Positions 15,609-23,215 of a stretch of DNA of 34,160 nt are shown here, one piece after another. The position numbers and the translations under genes are program-made. Every line of letters starts with the position of its first letter. Positions within the stretch are counted from its first letter, which is position 1. The stretch is from Ruminococcus sp. (lineage in GTDB: Bacteria; Bacillota; Clostridia; Oscillospirales; Ruminococcaceae): the NCBI GenBank assembly GCA_017542475.1, contig JAFXXD010000037.1, positions 1 to 34,160 on the forward strand, given 5' to 3'. The notes below the pieces were generated by a model. That model saw only the letters and a program-made list of their open reading frames with translations. It was not told where the DNA came from and searched no databases.

Positions 15609-17030
15609 TCAGAAATTACCCGACGTATCGGGCATAAGCTCGAACTCGATATTATAGTAGTCGATATTGCCGTCCTTGTCGATGTGGGCACAGGTTGCGG
15701 GCACCTTATCACCCGCGCCGTAGGAGGCGCTTATCGTATCGTAGAGCTCGTCGTAGGTCTTGACGGACTTACCATTGATAGCGGTGATGAAGTCGCCTTT
15801 TTTGAGTGCTGTATTGGCGATATCGCACGACTCGTCGATAGCGTCGATATAGATACCCGTGAAGTCTGCGGGGAGCTTGAAGCCGAGCTCCTCCTCGATA
15901 GTCTCTATTTTGCTGCTTCTGGACATATCAATGAGCGAGATACCTATGCGGAAGCGTCCGCCGACGAAGCCGTTGCTGATGAGCTCCTCAATGATAGGTT
16001 TGGCGTCGTTAATGCTGATAGCGAAGCCGAGACCCTCATACTCGCTGCTGACGTACTTCGAGGATGTGATACCGATCACCTGCCCGTACATATTGACGAG
16101 CGCACCGCCCGAGTTTCCGGGGCTGATGTCGGCGTTGGTCTGTATGCAGTTCATCTCGAAGCCCGTAGAATCGCTTCTTATCTTACGTCCCGTAGCGGAG
16201 ACGATACCGTCGGTGACGGTATTCGACAGACCCGCGGGATTGCCGACGGCGATGACCTGCTCGCCGACCATTACCTCGTCGGAGTTGCCGAGCACAGCGG
16301 GCTTGAGGTCGGCGTTGCTGACCTTTATGACAGCGATATCGGTCTTGGCGTCTCTGCCCACGACCTTTGCATTGTAGACCTTATCGTCTGCGGTGTGGAT
16401 ATCGTGGTAGCCGTCCGCGAGGAGCACGTGCGCATTGGTCACGATATAGCCGTCATCGGAGAGCACGACTCCCGAGCCCGTACCCTTCAGCGAGGTTCGG
16501 AAAGGGTCGGTGTAGGTGTATATCTCGACGATGGACTCCTTTACCGCGGCAGCAGCACCCTCGGTGGTATATCTGCCGTTCTCGTCGATGAAGTTTTCGA
16601 GGGCGTTCGCGCCCTCGGGCTTGGAGCTCTGATACAGCACGACATTCGGGCTGCCGATAGCCTTCATATGCTGCTTGCTGCGTATCATATCCACGGTAAT
16701 GCCGACAATGCACACTACGAGCGCGAGCAGCACCATCAGGAAAAACAGCGCAAGGATAGTCCTCTCGCGGGCTGTGCGGAGCTTCTTCTCCTTACGCTCC
16801 TCGTCAGCCTTTATCTCGGCGGCGCTCATTCTGTCGTACTCGTCGAAGCCTATCGGCTCGTACATAAACGCGTCGTAGACGGGCTTGCGCGGGCGGCTCG
16901 GCGGCGGAGCGGAGTTCACCTGCGGCTCGGGAGCCTTCTCGTGCTTGGGGATATAGGGCTGACTGTCGGCTTTATTGTCGGAGGCAGGCGGAACAATGCC
17001 GCCGCCCGTATAGATGTTGTTATCTTCCAT
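15609..17030 (-). CDS. Membrane-anchored HtrA/DegP-like serine protease
   Basis: This is an S1C-type protease with one PDZ domain, facing the outside of the cell, involved in quality control of envelope proteins. Residues 1-90 are cytoplasmic, with a Pro-rich part; residues 91-113 form one membrane helix; the trypsin-like domain has His201 (IVTNAHVLL), Asp231 (AKTDIAVIKV) and Ser307 (SPGNSGGALVN). A PDZ-like part follows from about residue 345. The 473-residue length is typical of Firmicute HtrA proteins. The ATG is preceded by CAGGAG and lies 26 nt after the kinase stop, so it probably shares the transcript of the two-component genes, a frequent and functionally sensible pairing with envelope stress sensing. 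Confidence 0.95.
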   Translation of the reverse strand: MEDNNIYTGGGIVPPASDNKADSQPYIPKHEKAPEPQVNSAPPPSRPRKPVYDAFMYEPIGFDEYDRMSAAEIKADEERKEKKLRTARERTILALFFLMVLLALVVCIVGITVDMIRSKQHMKAIGSPNVVLYQSSKPEGANALENFIDENGRYTTEGAAAAVKESIVEIYTYTDPFRTSLKGTGSGVVLSDDGYIVTNAHVLLADGYHDIHTADDKVYNAKVVGRDAKTDIAVIKVSNADLKPAVLGNSDEVMVGEQVIAVGNPAGLSNTVTDGIVSATGRKIRSDSTGFEMNCIQTNADISPGNSGGALVNMYGQVIGITSSKYVSSEYEGLGFAISINDAKPIIEELISNGFVGGRFRIGISLIDMSRSSKIETIEEELGFKLPADFTGIYIDAIDESCDIANTALKKGDFITAINGKSVKTYDELYDTISASYGAGDKVPATCAHIDKDGNIDYYNIEFELMPDTSGNF

Positions 17031-17056
17031 ATGCTGTACTCCTGAAGCAGAGCGCG

Positions 17057-18535
17057 TTACGAGCTCTGCTTGTCTTTCTTTTCTGTGTCCTTTTTATTCT
17101 CTTTTTCTCTCGGGTCAACGGGTATCTGTATCTGGAACTCGGTATACTCGCCCTCGACGCTCTTGACCACGATATGACCGCGATGGAGGTGAACTATCTT
17201 ACGCGAGATAGACAGTCCGAGCCCGAGACCCGTGGTGTCCTTGCCGCGCGAGGAATCGGTCTTATAGAAGCGGTCGAACACCTGACGTATCTCTGTATCC
17301 TTCAGACCCTCGCCCGTATTCCTGATACCGATGATACATATATCGTCCTTCTTATCGAAGCGGAACGAGAGCGTGCCGCCTTCGTTTACGAACTTCACTG
17401 CATTTTCGACGAGGTTGTAGATGACCTGCTGCATAAGGTCGGCATCGACTACTGCGGTGAGGCGGTGGCTGTCGAGCTCCTCGACCTGCAAATGCTTGTC
17501 CTCTATCTTCTTCTCGAACATCAGCACGACCTGGATAACGAGGTCGGTGAGGTTTGTTTCTTGGAAATTCGGGCGCATAGTACCCGACTCAAAGCGCGTC
17601 ATATTGAGCATAGAGCTTATGAGTATGCGCAGTCTCTTTATCTCCTTCGACACGAGAATGAGGTATTCGGTCTGCCTGCCCTTGGGGATAGTGCCGTCGA
17701 GTATGCCGTCCACAAAGCCGCCGATAGTGGTGATAGGCGTGCGGAGCTCGTGTGAGACGTTCGCGATGAAGGTCTTGCTGGTCTCGTCGCTCTTTTCAAC
17801 GTTAGCCGCAAGAGCGTTGACGCATTCGGAAATATCCCTGAGATTGCCCTGTATATCAGTGGGTATCTTCTCCGAGAAGTCGCCCTTCGAGTATTTCTCG
17901 CTGATATGCAGGAAGCGCTCCTCGTAAGCGATGTGCTTCTTGATGCTGTTTTTGAGCAGGAGATAGCACATCGTCACGCCTATGATACCGAACAGCACAT
18001 ACAGTGCGATTATTTTCAGCGTGAAGAGGTTGAGCTCGTCGGTGCTTCCGTATACGAGGACGTACACGGGAACATACTTCATCGTTGACTGCTTGAGGTA
18101 GACCTTCGAGCCGTATACGAGGTAGGGCTTGCTCTGGGAAATAGCCTTGTCGCTGACGTCGAGGAAATCGTCGTCATCGAGCTTTTCCTGCATAGCTACG
18201 GGCAGGGGAGCGGTCTCGCCGACCGCGGCGCTGTCTCCCGAGAGAATACAGCTTCCGTTCTCGTTGTAGATGTATATCCTCATATCGTACTGACCCATAA
18301 ACATTTCCTGCAAATGCTGAGCCTGCCACATATAGCCCTCGCCGCTTCGCTGGTACTCCTCGGTGATACAGCTTATGTAGAGCTCGCCGACAGACTGCAC
18401 CTCGCGGAGCTTCGACTTTTTGAAGATAGCCGAGCAGAGGCTCAGCATCACGGTTCCGATGAGCAGGAGCACGAGGATAACGATAATGAGAGCGAGCCTG
18501 AAGAGCTTATAGTATGAGCTTTTGTTCTTGTTCAA
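17057..18535 (-). CDS. Sensor histidine kinase, HisKA class with HAMP
   Basis: The kinase senses a signal outside the cell and phosphorylates the adjacent response regulator. The TTG at 18535 (MNKNKSSYYKLF) is selected because it follows GAGGTGAT; an upstream in-frame start would read through the terminator hairpin. Numbering from there, membrane helices are about 11-35 and 172-195, with an extracellular domain between them, then HAMP, then the HisKA motif VSHELRTPITTIGG with phospho-His near 262, the N box (QQVIYNLVENAVKFV) and the G boxes (IRNTGEG, GLGLGLSISRKIV). The 492-residue length is normal. The ligand is not known. Confidence 0.93.
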   Translation of the reverse strand: MNKNKSSYYKLFRLALIIVILVLLLIGTVMLSLCSAIFKKSKLREVQSVGELYISCITEEYQRSGEGYMWQAQHLQEMFMGQYDMRIYIYNENGSCILSGDSAAVGETAPLPVAMQEKLDDDDFLDVSDKAISQSKPYLVYGSKVYLKQSTMKYVPVYVLVYGSTDELNLFTLKIIALYVLFGIIGVTMCYLLLKNSIKKHIAYEERFLHISEKYSKGDFSEKIPTDIQGNLRDISECVNALAANVEKSDETSKTFIANVSHELRTPITTIGGFVDGILDGTIPKGRQTEYLILVSKEIKRLRILISSMLNMTRFESGTMRPNFQETNLTDLVIQVVLMFEKKIEDKHLQVEELDSHRLTAVVDADLMQQVIYNLVENAVKFVNEGGTLSFRFDKKDDICIIGIRNTGEGLKDTEIRQVFDRFYKTDSSRGKDTTGLGLGLSISRKIVHLHRGHIVVKSVEGEYTEFQIQIPVDPREKENKKDTEKKDKQSS

Positions 18536-18549
18536 GGATATCACCTCGC

Positions 18550-18578
18550 AAAAAAGCAGGGGACAGCCTGTCCCCTGC
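18550..18578 (-). terminator. Strong hairpin terminator between response regulator and kinase
   Basis: A near-perfect palindrome, GCAGGGGACAG and CTGTCCCCTGC around a single base, is followed on the minus strand by TTTTTT and then by the kinase ribosome binding site. It should end most transcripts after the response regulator gene and keep kinase levels lower. Confidence 0.8.
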
Positions 18579-18604
18579 GATGATGACAAGCTTCGGACTG
18601 AGCG

Positions 18605-19312
18605 TTATTCCTCTTCCTCTGCTTCAAATTTATAGCCGACGCCCCAGACGGTCTTGAGAGCCCACTTATCGGAGACTCCCTCGAGCTTTTCGCGGAGGCG
18701 CTTGATGTGTACGTCGATGGTACGTGAATCGCCGTAGTATTCAAATCCCCAGACCTCGTCGAGGAGCTGGTCGCGGGTGTAGACCCTGTTCGGATTGGAA
18801 GCGAGATAGTAGAGAAGCTCGAGCTCCTTGGGGGGAGTGTCGATATTCTTGCCGTTGACCTTGAGCTCATAGCGTGTCATATTTACGGAGAGCTTGTCGT
18901 AGCGGACCTCCCTTATCTCGGGTTCAACATTTATATTGCCTACTCTGCGGGTAACGGCGTTGATACGTGCGATAACCTCCTTGGCGTCGAAGGGCTTGAC
19001 GATGTAGTCGTCGGCGCCGAGCTCGAGACCTATGACCTTGTCGATAGTCTCGCCCTTGGCGGTTATCATAATTATCGGAACATTGGACTTCTTGCGTATC
19101 TCGCGGCATACCTGCCAGCCGTCCATACCGGGGAGCATTATATCAAGGAGCACCATATCGGGCTTGAGAGCGTTGAACTTTACAACAGCCTCCTCACCGT
19201 CGTGCGAGAGGATGACGCTGTAGCCGTCCTTTTCGAGGTAGAGCCTGAGGAGGTCGCAGATATTCTTGTCGTCATCGACGATAAGCACCTTCAGACTTTT
19301 TTCGTTTGCCAT
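18605..19312 (-). CDS. OmpR-family response regulator
   Basis: A DNA-binding regulator controlled by phosphorylation. The receiver domain (residues 1-120) has the acidic DDD at 13-15, the phospho-acceptor Asp57 in MVLLDIMLPGMDGW, and Lys106 in VKPFDAKE. The winged-helix domain (about 135-232) includes LTPPKEL-like IDTPPKELELLYYLA and RTIDVHIKRLREKLEG. The length of 235 is normal. The ATG follows AGAGGG. It is read from a consensus promoter 47 nt upstream, and its partner kinase and an HtrA-like protease follow. Targets are unknown, but the neighbours suggest the cell envelope. Confidence 0.95.
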   Translation of the reverse strand: MANEKSLKVLIVDDDKNICDLLRLYLEKDGYSVILSHDGEEAVVKFNALKPDMVLLDIMLPGMDGWQVCREIRKKSNVPIIMITAKGETIDKVIGLELGADDYIVKPFDAKEVIARINAVTRRVGNINVEPEIREVRYDKLSVNMTRYELKVNGKNIDTPPKELELLYYLASNPNRVYTRDQLLDEVWGFEYYGDSRTIDVHIKRLREKLEGVSDKWALKTVWGVGYKFEAEEEE

Positions 19313-19358
19313 AATATGACCCTCTTTCCGTGAAAATTTGAATAAATTATCACTTTAT

Positions 19359-19387
19359 ATTATACTGCACTTTTGATACAATGTCAA
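19359..19387 (-). promoter_or_regulatory. Consensus promoter for the two-component genes
   Basis: On the minus strand TTGACA (19382-19387) and TATAAT (19359-19364) are both perfect consensus with a 17-base spacer. The expected transcript starts near 19352, leaving about 40 nt before the regulator ATG. Confidence 0.92.
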
Positions 19388-19453
19388 TAAATTTCGGTAA
19401 AATATCGTTACATAATTATTCACAAATTTTCATTGTTGGCAGATGCATTACCC

Positions 19454-19601
19454 CGCAATTGTTACTCACCGAAAGCAGACTATGCCTTTTGTACAGATTG
19501 AGCGAGCTTGCGAGCGGCAACGTAGTTAGGGGTTCGGGGAGTGCGCTCCCCGACAGGGTCTGGGACAGCGTCCCAGCGGAGTGCAGAGGCAGAGCCTCTG
19601 C
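19454..19601. repeat. Modular hairpin repeat, copy A (downstream of AICAR transformylase gene)
   Basis: The element starts with CGCAATTG, shares CCGAAAGCAGACTATGCC and GCGAGCGGCAACG with copy B at 25300-25446, and then carries three successive hairpins with tiny loops: CGGGGAG-tgcg-CTCCCCG (19535-19552), CTGGGAC-agc-GTCCCAG (19560-19576) and GCAGAGGC-aga-GCCTCTGC (19583-19601). The head is conserved between copies; the hairpin arms are not, though pairing is. Confidence 0.75.
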
Positions 19602-19630
19602 AAAGAAAAGCTCCCCAAAGAGGGGAGCTT
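19601..19630 (-). terminator. Terminator of the purine cluster
   Basis: AAGCTCCCC and GGGGAGCTT form a nine-base-pair stem with a five-base loop (19608-19630), followed on the minus strand by TTTTCTTTG. It begins five bases past the stop of the last purine gene. Confidence 0.85.
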
Positions 19631-19635
19631 CTGAA

Positions 19636-20817
19636 TCAGTGATGGAACAGGCGGATACCTGTGAATGCCATAGCGATGTTATACTTGTTGCAGGTCTCGA
19701 TGACGTTGTCGTCGCGGATAGAGCCGCCGGGCTCGGCGATGAACTCAACGCCCGACTTCTTTGCACGCTCGATGTTGTCGCCGAAGGGGAAGAACGCATC
19801 AGAGCCGAGGCAAACGCCCGTATTCTTAGCGAGCCAAGCCTTCTTCTCCTCGACTGTGAACACAGCGGGCTTCACCTTGAAGATACGCTGCCACTCGCCC
19901 TCGCGGAGCACGTCCTCGTACTCGTCGCCGATGTATACGTCGATAGCGTTGTCGCGGTCTGCGCGGCGGATATCGTCAACGAACTGCAATCCCATTACCT
20001 GCGGGGACTGTCTCAGCCACCAGTTGTCAGCCTTCTGACCTGCGAGGCGTGTGCAGTGGATACGCGACTGCTGACCCGCACCGATACCGATAGCCTGACC
20101 GTCCTTGACGTAGCATACGGAGTTGGACTGCGTGTATTTCAGCGTGATGAGCGAGATGAGGAGGTCGTCCTTCTTGTCGTCGGGGATATCCTTGTTCTCG
20201 GTAACTACGTTTGAGAGGAGCTCGCGGTTGATATCGAGCTCATTGCGTCCCTGCTCGAAGGACACGCCGTAGACCTGCTTTGTCTCGATAGGAGCGGGCT
20301 TGTAGCTCGGGTCTATCTTGAGTATGCAGTATGTGCCCTTGCGCTTGGATTTGAGTATCTCGAGAGCCTCGGGGTCATAGTCGGGAGCGATAACGCCGTC
20401 GGACACCTCACGCTGTATCATCTTAGCGGTGCATACGTCCACCTTGTCGGAGAGGGCGATGAAGTCGCCGTAGGAGGACATTCTGTCAGCGCCGCGAGCT
20501 CTTGCATAAGCGCTTGCGAGAGGAGTGAGCTCACCGAGGTCGTCCACCCAGTATATCTTCTTGAGGTCGTCGGAGAGCGGTCTGCCGATAGCCGCACCCG
20601 CGGGAGAAACGTGCTTGAATGAGGTAGCCGCGCAAACGCCCGTAGCCGCCTTCAGCTCCTTGACGAGCTGCCAGCCGTTGAGAGCGTCGAGCAGATTGAT
20701 GTAGCCGGGACGTCCGCAGAGCACCTCTATCGGGAGCTCGCTGCCGTCAGCCATATAGACTCTTGACGGCTTCTGATTCGGGTTACAGCCGTATTTTAAC
20801 TGCATTTCGTTTGACAT
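19636..20817 (-). CDS. Stand-alone AICAR transformylase (PurH C-terminal activity)
   Basis: This enzyme transfers a formyl group from 10-formyltetrahydrofolate to AICAR, giving FAICAR, the second last step of IMP synthesis. The ATG at 20817 (MSNEMQLKYGCNPNQKPSRV) follows AAGGAGG at ideal distance. LKYGCNPNQKPS corresponds to the start of the transformylase half of bifunctional PurH, and FKHVSPAGAAIG holds the Lys-His catalytic pair. At 393 residues only this half is present; the N-terminal IMP cyclohydrolase half of PurH is missing. That activity is instead supplied by the PurO-type gene two places upstream (21755-22468). Good confidence in the family; the pairing is an inference. Confidence 0.9.
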   Translation of the reverse strand: MSNEMQLKYGCNPNQKPSRVYMADGSELPIEVLCGRPGYINLLDALNGWQLVKELKAATGVCAATSFKHVSPAGAAIGRPLSDDLKKIYWVDDLGELTPLASAYARARGADRMSSYGDFIALSDKVDVCTAKMIQREVSDGVIAPDYDPEALEILKSKRKGTYCILKIDPSYKPAPIETKQVYGVSFEQGRNELDINRELLSNVVTENKDIPDDKKDDLLISLITLKYTQSNSVCYVKDGQAIGIGAGQQSRIHCTRLAGQKADNWWLRQSPQVMGLQFVDDIRRADRDNAIDVYIGDEYEDVLREGEWQRIFKVKPAVFTVEEKKAWLAKNTGVCLGSDAFFPFGDNIERAKKSGVEFIAEPGGSIRDDNVIETCNKYNIAMAFTGIRLFHH

Positions 20818-20846
20818 AATAATGTCCTCCTTATAATAAATCATAA

Positions 20847-21755
20847 TTAGCTATTTATGTCCTCGTATTCGTATCGGTAGCTGTACGCAGCATGCTTGTC
20901 TGCTTTCAATTCAACGATATCCTTGGATATCAGGCGCCCCTTGTCGTCGTACTCATACTCTGTTGAACTTGAATCGCCATTTGAGACCTTTTGTGTCTCT
21001 TTTATGAGATCACCTTTGCTGTCGTATGAACACTCTGTTGTGTACACAGTGCTATCGTCTGAATTATCCGAGGACTCCGTCCTCACCTTCGTGAGAACAT
21101 TTCCCGCTTCATCGTAGGTAAACTCGGTCACCTGTGACAAGCCGTCACCTTGCCACGTTTCCTTTATAAGCTCACCGCCGCTGCCGTACTCACATTTTGT
21201 TTCAGAGCGGGATAAGACCTTCCCGTCGGCGTCATAGTTCAGATAAAGAATCTCACTTCCGCGGCTGTCATATTCCCTGCAATAATTCTTCCGCCACAGT
21301 CCCGAATCATTGTCCTCCATGTAATTCACATGATAATTCATCGTTCCATCGGGATAATAATAGAACCTGTCATAGAAGAAAGCCTTCCTGTCGGTGGACG
21401 GCGGGTTTATATAGCTTTTGGTCTTTTCCGTGACGTTGCCGTTTTCGTCATAGGTATAGCAGTAGACCTCGGTCATCTGCATATTTTCGGGGTCACCGAC
21501 GGTCTCTGACCTGATAATGTTATCGTGCTCGTCAAAGTCGGCATAGCGTTTGCAGGTCACCTCGCCGTCCTCATACTGATATGATGTGCATCTGTACACA
21601 GCCTGATTTTCGGGCAAGTCCACTATCTCGTCCGAAACGGTATCAGGCAGGTCGGCAATATTTAAAGTCTCCGCCGCTTTCTTTGAGCCGCACCCTGCAA
21701 ATGACAGAAGTGCCGCCGTGAGGAGCACAGCAAGCCGTTTTTTTATCCCCTGCAT
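20847..21755 (-). CDS. Predicted lipoprotein with YD/RHS-like repeats
   Basis: An exported protein of 302 residues. The N-terminus is a signal peptide (KKRLAVLLTAALLSFAGC) with a lipobox-like FAGC, so it is likely anchored to the outer face of the membrane through Cys22. The mature part has repeated strands of the kind YTYDENGNVTEKTK, FTYDEAGNVLTKVR, CSYDSKGDLIKE and YEYDDKGRLISKD, resembling the YD repeats of RHS proteins. The ATG shares one base with the stop of the cyclohydrolase gene and has no ribosome binding site of its own, so it depends on coupling. Its function is unknown; its place between two purine genes is unusual. Confidence 0.8.
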   Translation of the reverse strand: MQGIKKRLAVLLTAALLSFAGCGSKKAAETLNIADLPDTVSDEIVDLPENQAVYRCTSYQYEDGEVTCKRYADFDEHDNIIRSETVGDPENMQMTEVYCYTYDENGNVTEKTKSYINPPSTDRKAFFYDRFYYYPDGTMNYHVNYMEDNDSGLWRKNYCREYDSRGSEILYLNYDADGKVLSRSETKCEYGSGGELIKETWQGDGLSQVTEFTYDEAGNVLTKVRTESSDNSDDSTVYTTECSYDSKGDLIKETQKVSNGDSSSTEYEYDDKGRLISKDIVELKADKHAAYSYRYEYEDINS

Positions 21756-22468
21756 TACTTGTTCTTGTTTACGATACGTGTCTCCTCGGTATTGTTTTCG
21801 AGGTCAACGTAGCGCACAAACAGCGACACCTTGTTGTCGGCATTGAGGTTATTCCAGAGCATATCGGTGAACTGGTCGATGCTTCCGCTTATGCCGACGA
21901 GCTTGGGCTCGCCCTCAAAGCTCGGGAGCGGGCTGCCGTCACCCATATAGGTGTGGATGAAGTGACCCTCACCCGCAATGGGGTTAGTGTAGCTGAAGGT
22001 ATAGCGCTGGCAGGAATCGGGGTTGCCGTTAGCGCTCTTGAGAATGGACATAGCGTAGTTGAAGTCGCCTGAATCGAAGCGGAGTATGCCCGAGATACGG
22101 GGCGTATAGTTGGGAGCATCGTCCTCGAACTCGCGCGAGCGGAGCGACTGCTCGAAGGTGTACTGCTTGTCCATGAGCTCATAGATAGTGTCGGTCTGGT
22201 CGCCGTTGGTGACGATGAGCTTGTTGCCGAGAACTCTCACGGGCGCATAGATGATGAGGTGCGGGTCGGTGAGCTTCGACGGGTCGAACGCCTCAGTGCG
22301 GATGCCCTTGCCCTCCTCGATGAATACGCTGTTGCGGCTGTTCTCGCTCCTGCCCATGATGAAGTAAGCGGTAACAGCGTACTTGCCGTCCTCCGACTTA
22401 CCGATGATGATACCTCTTCCGGGGTATGCATTCGAGCTGAGCTCCTGTGCCAGATCAAGCTTTTTCAT
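21755..22468 (-). CDS. PurO-type IMP cyclohydrolase
   Basis: IMP cyclohydrolase closes FAICAR to IMP, the last step of purine synthesis. The ATG at 22468 (MKKLDLAQELSSNAYPGRG) follows AAAGGAG. The protein resembles the family described from archaea as PurO (PF07826 type), with PGRGIIIGKSEDGKYAVTAY, a MGRSENSRNSVF segment, and a Gly-rich later part GEGHFIHTYMGDGSPLPSFEG. It is unrelated to the MGS-like cyclohydrolase half of PurH. Length is 237 residues. The assignment rests on remembered family patterns plus the neighbouring stand-alone transformylase, which lacks this activity. It is followed with a one-base overlap by the lipoprotein gene. Confidence 0.82.
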   Translation of the reverse strand: MKKLDLAQELSSNAYPGRGIIIGKSEDGKYAVTAYFIMGRSENSRNSVFIEEGKGIRTEAFDPSKLTDPHLIIYAPVRVLGNKLIVTNGDQTDTIYELMDKQYTFEQSLRSREFEDDAPNYTPRISGILRFDSGDFNYAMSILKSANGNPDSCQRYTFSYTNPIAGEGHFIHTYMGDGSPLPSFEGEPKLVGISGSIDQFTDMLWNNLNADNKVSLFVRYVDLENNTEETRIVNKNK

Positions 22469-22517
22469 AGTGATTGACTCCTTTCGGATTGATTTGATTG
22501 TTCGTATATTTGCGGGC

Positions 22518-22572
22518 GGACGCGCAATGCGCGTCCCTACATATACCCTGTAGGGACGACCATCGGTCGTCC
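22518..22572. repeat. Pair of palindromic repeats in head-to-head arrangement
   Basis: GGACGCGCA-a-TGCGCGTCC (22518-22536) and GGACGACC-atc-GGTCGTCC (22554-22572) flank CCCTACATATACCCTGTAGGG. They belong to the TAGGG-bordered palindrome family also seen at 12833-12976, 25225-25288 and 26513-26580. They lie in the leader of the IMP cyclohydrolase gene. Confidence 0.7.
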
Positions 22573-22579
22573 GCACGAT

Positions 22580-23215
22580 TTAATTCCGAATTCCGAATCC
22601 CGAATTCCGAATTACAGAAACAGCATTTTCCACCTGTGCAAGCTTTGGCGTGTAGCCAGTCGCCTTTGTGACAATGAAGTCCGCGACCACTATCACGAGT
22701 ACGGCGGCGGCGATGATATTGATAGCCTTTCTGCTCGGCTTGCTGAGAAGCCGGTCGAACAGCGGCTGAACGACGTACATAAAGAGCAGACCGCCCAGTC
22801 CGAAGCGAATGGACGTGCTCAGCGCGATACGCGCCTGGAAATTGTATTTGTAGCGGGAGTAGGTCTGCCACGGCCACGAGCCCTTGGTGAATTCGAGCAC
22901 ATAGGAAGCGGCGAGCTCCACCGCCGTAGCAACGAGCATACACCCGAGGAAGATTAGCAGAGGCTTCACCAGTATCTCCACGGTGAGGCTGTACTTTTTC
23001 TTCTTGAACCACCCGAAGCAGAGCAGGAAGAGCAGGGCTCCCGTGCCGTATATCGGGCAGTAGGGACCGAACAGCTCGCCTCTGTTATGGAAGCCCCAGC
23101 GGTACACGACGACCTCGAGGAAGACCTCGTAGCACCAGCCGAGCACGGCATACATCCAGAAGCAGATGAACAGCTTCTGCACGAGCTGCTTTTCCTTTAT
23201 CTCGGCGAAGCTCAT
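22580..23215 (-). CDS. CmpB-type (PF06541-like) membrane protein with repeat-derived C-terminus
   Basis: The protein has five to six hydrophobic segments and the pattern WMYAVLGWCYEVFLEVVVYR and NRGELFGPYCPIYGTGALL that marks the family called putative ABC-transporter type IV (CmpB-like), whose role is unknown. The ATG at 23215 overlaps the purN stop by four bases (ATGA), implying coupled translation; a longer reading frame starts in purN and is not used. Length is 211 residues. The last ten residues (IRNSGFGIRN) and the stop are encoded by a small tandem repeat (22582-22614), so the original C-terminus has been replaced. Confidence 0.82.
   Translation of the reverse strand: MSFAEIKEKQLVQKLFICFWMYAVLGWCYEVFLEVVVYRWGFHNRGELFGPYCPIYGTGALLFLLCFGWFKKKKYSLTVEILVKPLLIFLGCMLVATAVELAASYVLEFTKGSWPWQTYSRYKYNFQARIALSTSIRFGLGGLLFMYVVQPLFDRLLSKPSRKAINIIAAAVLVIVVADFIVTKATGYTPKLAQVENAVSVIRNSGFGIRN
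22582..22614. repeat. GAATTCCGAATT-type short repeat inside the end of a gene
   Basis: The string AATTCCGAATTCCGAATC followed by CCGAATTCCGAATTA is a run of slightly varied 7- to 8-nt units. It covers the last codons of the CmpB-type gene. A related run of AATTACGAATTACGCATT units lies after purF (26591-26624). Confidence 0.75.

Noticed and set aside
15684-17045. Long + strand open frame (453 codons) opposite the HtrA-like protease
   Set aside because: It is antisense to a protein with a complete catalytic triad and PDZ domain. Its predicted sequence is rich in runs of Asp, Val, Gly and His with no recognisable domain, and there is no ribosome binding site. Codon bias of the real gene leaves the opposite strand free of stops.
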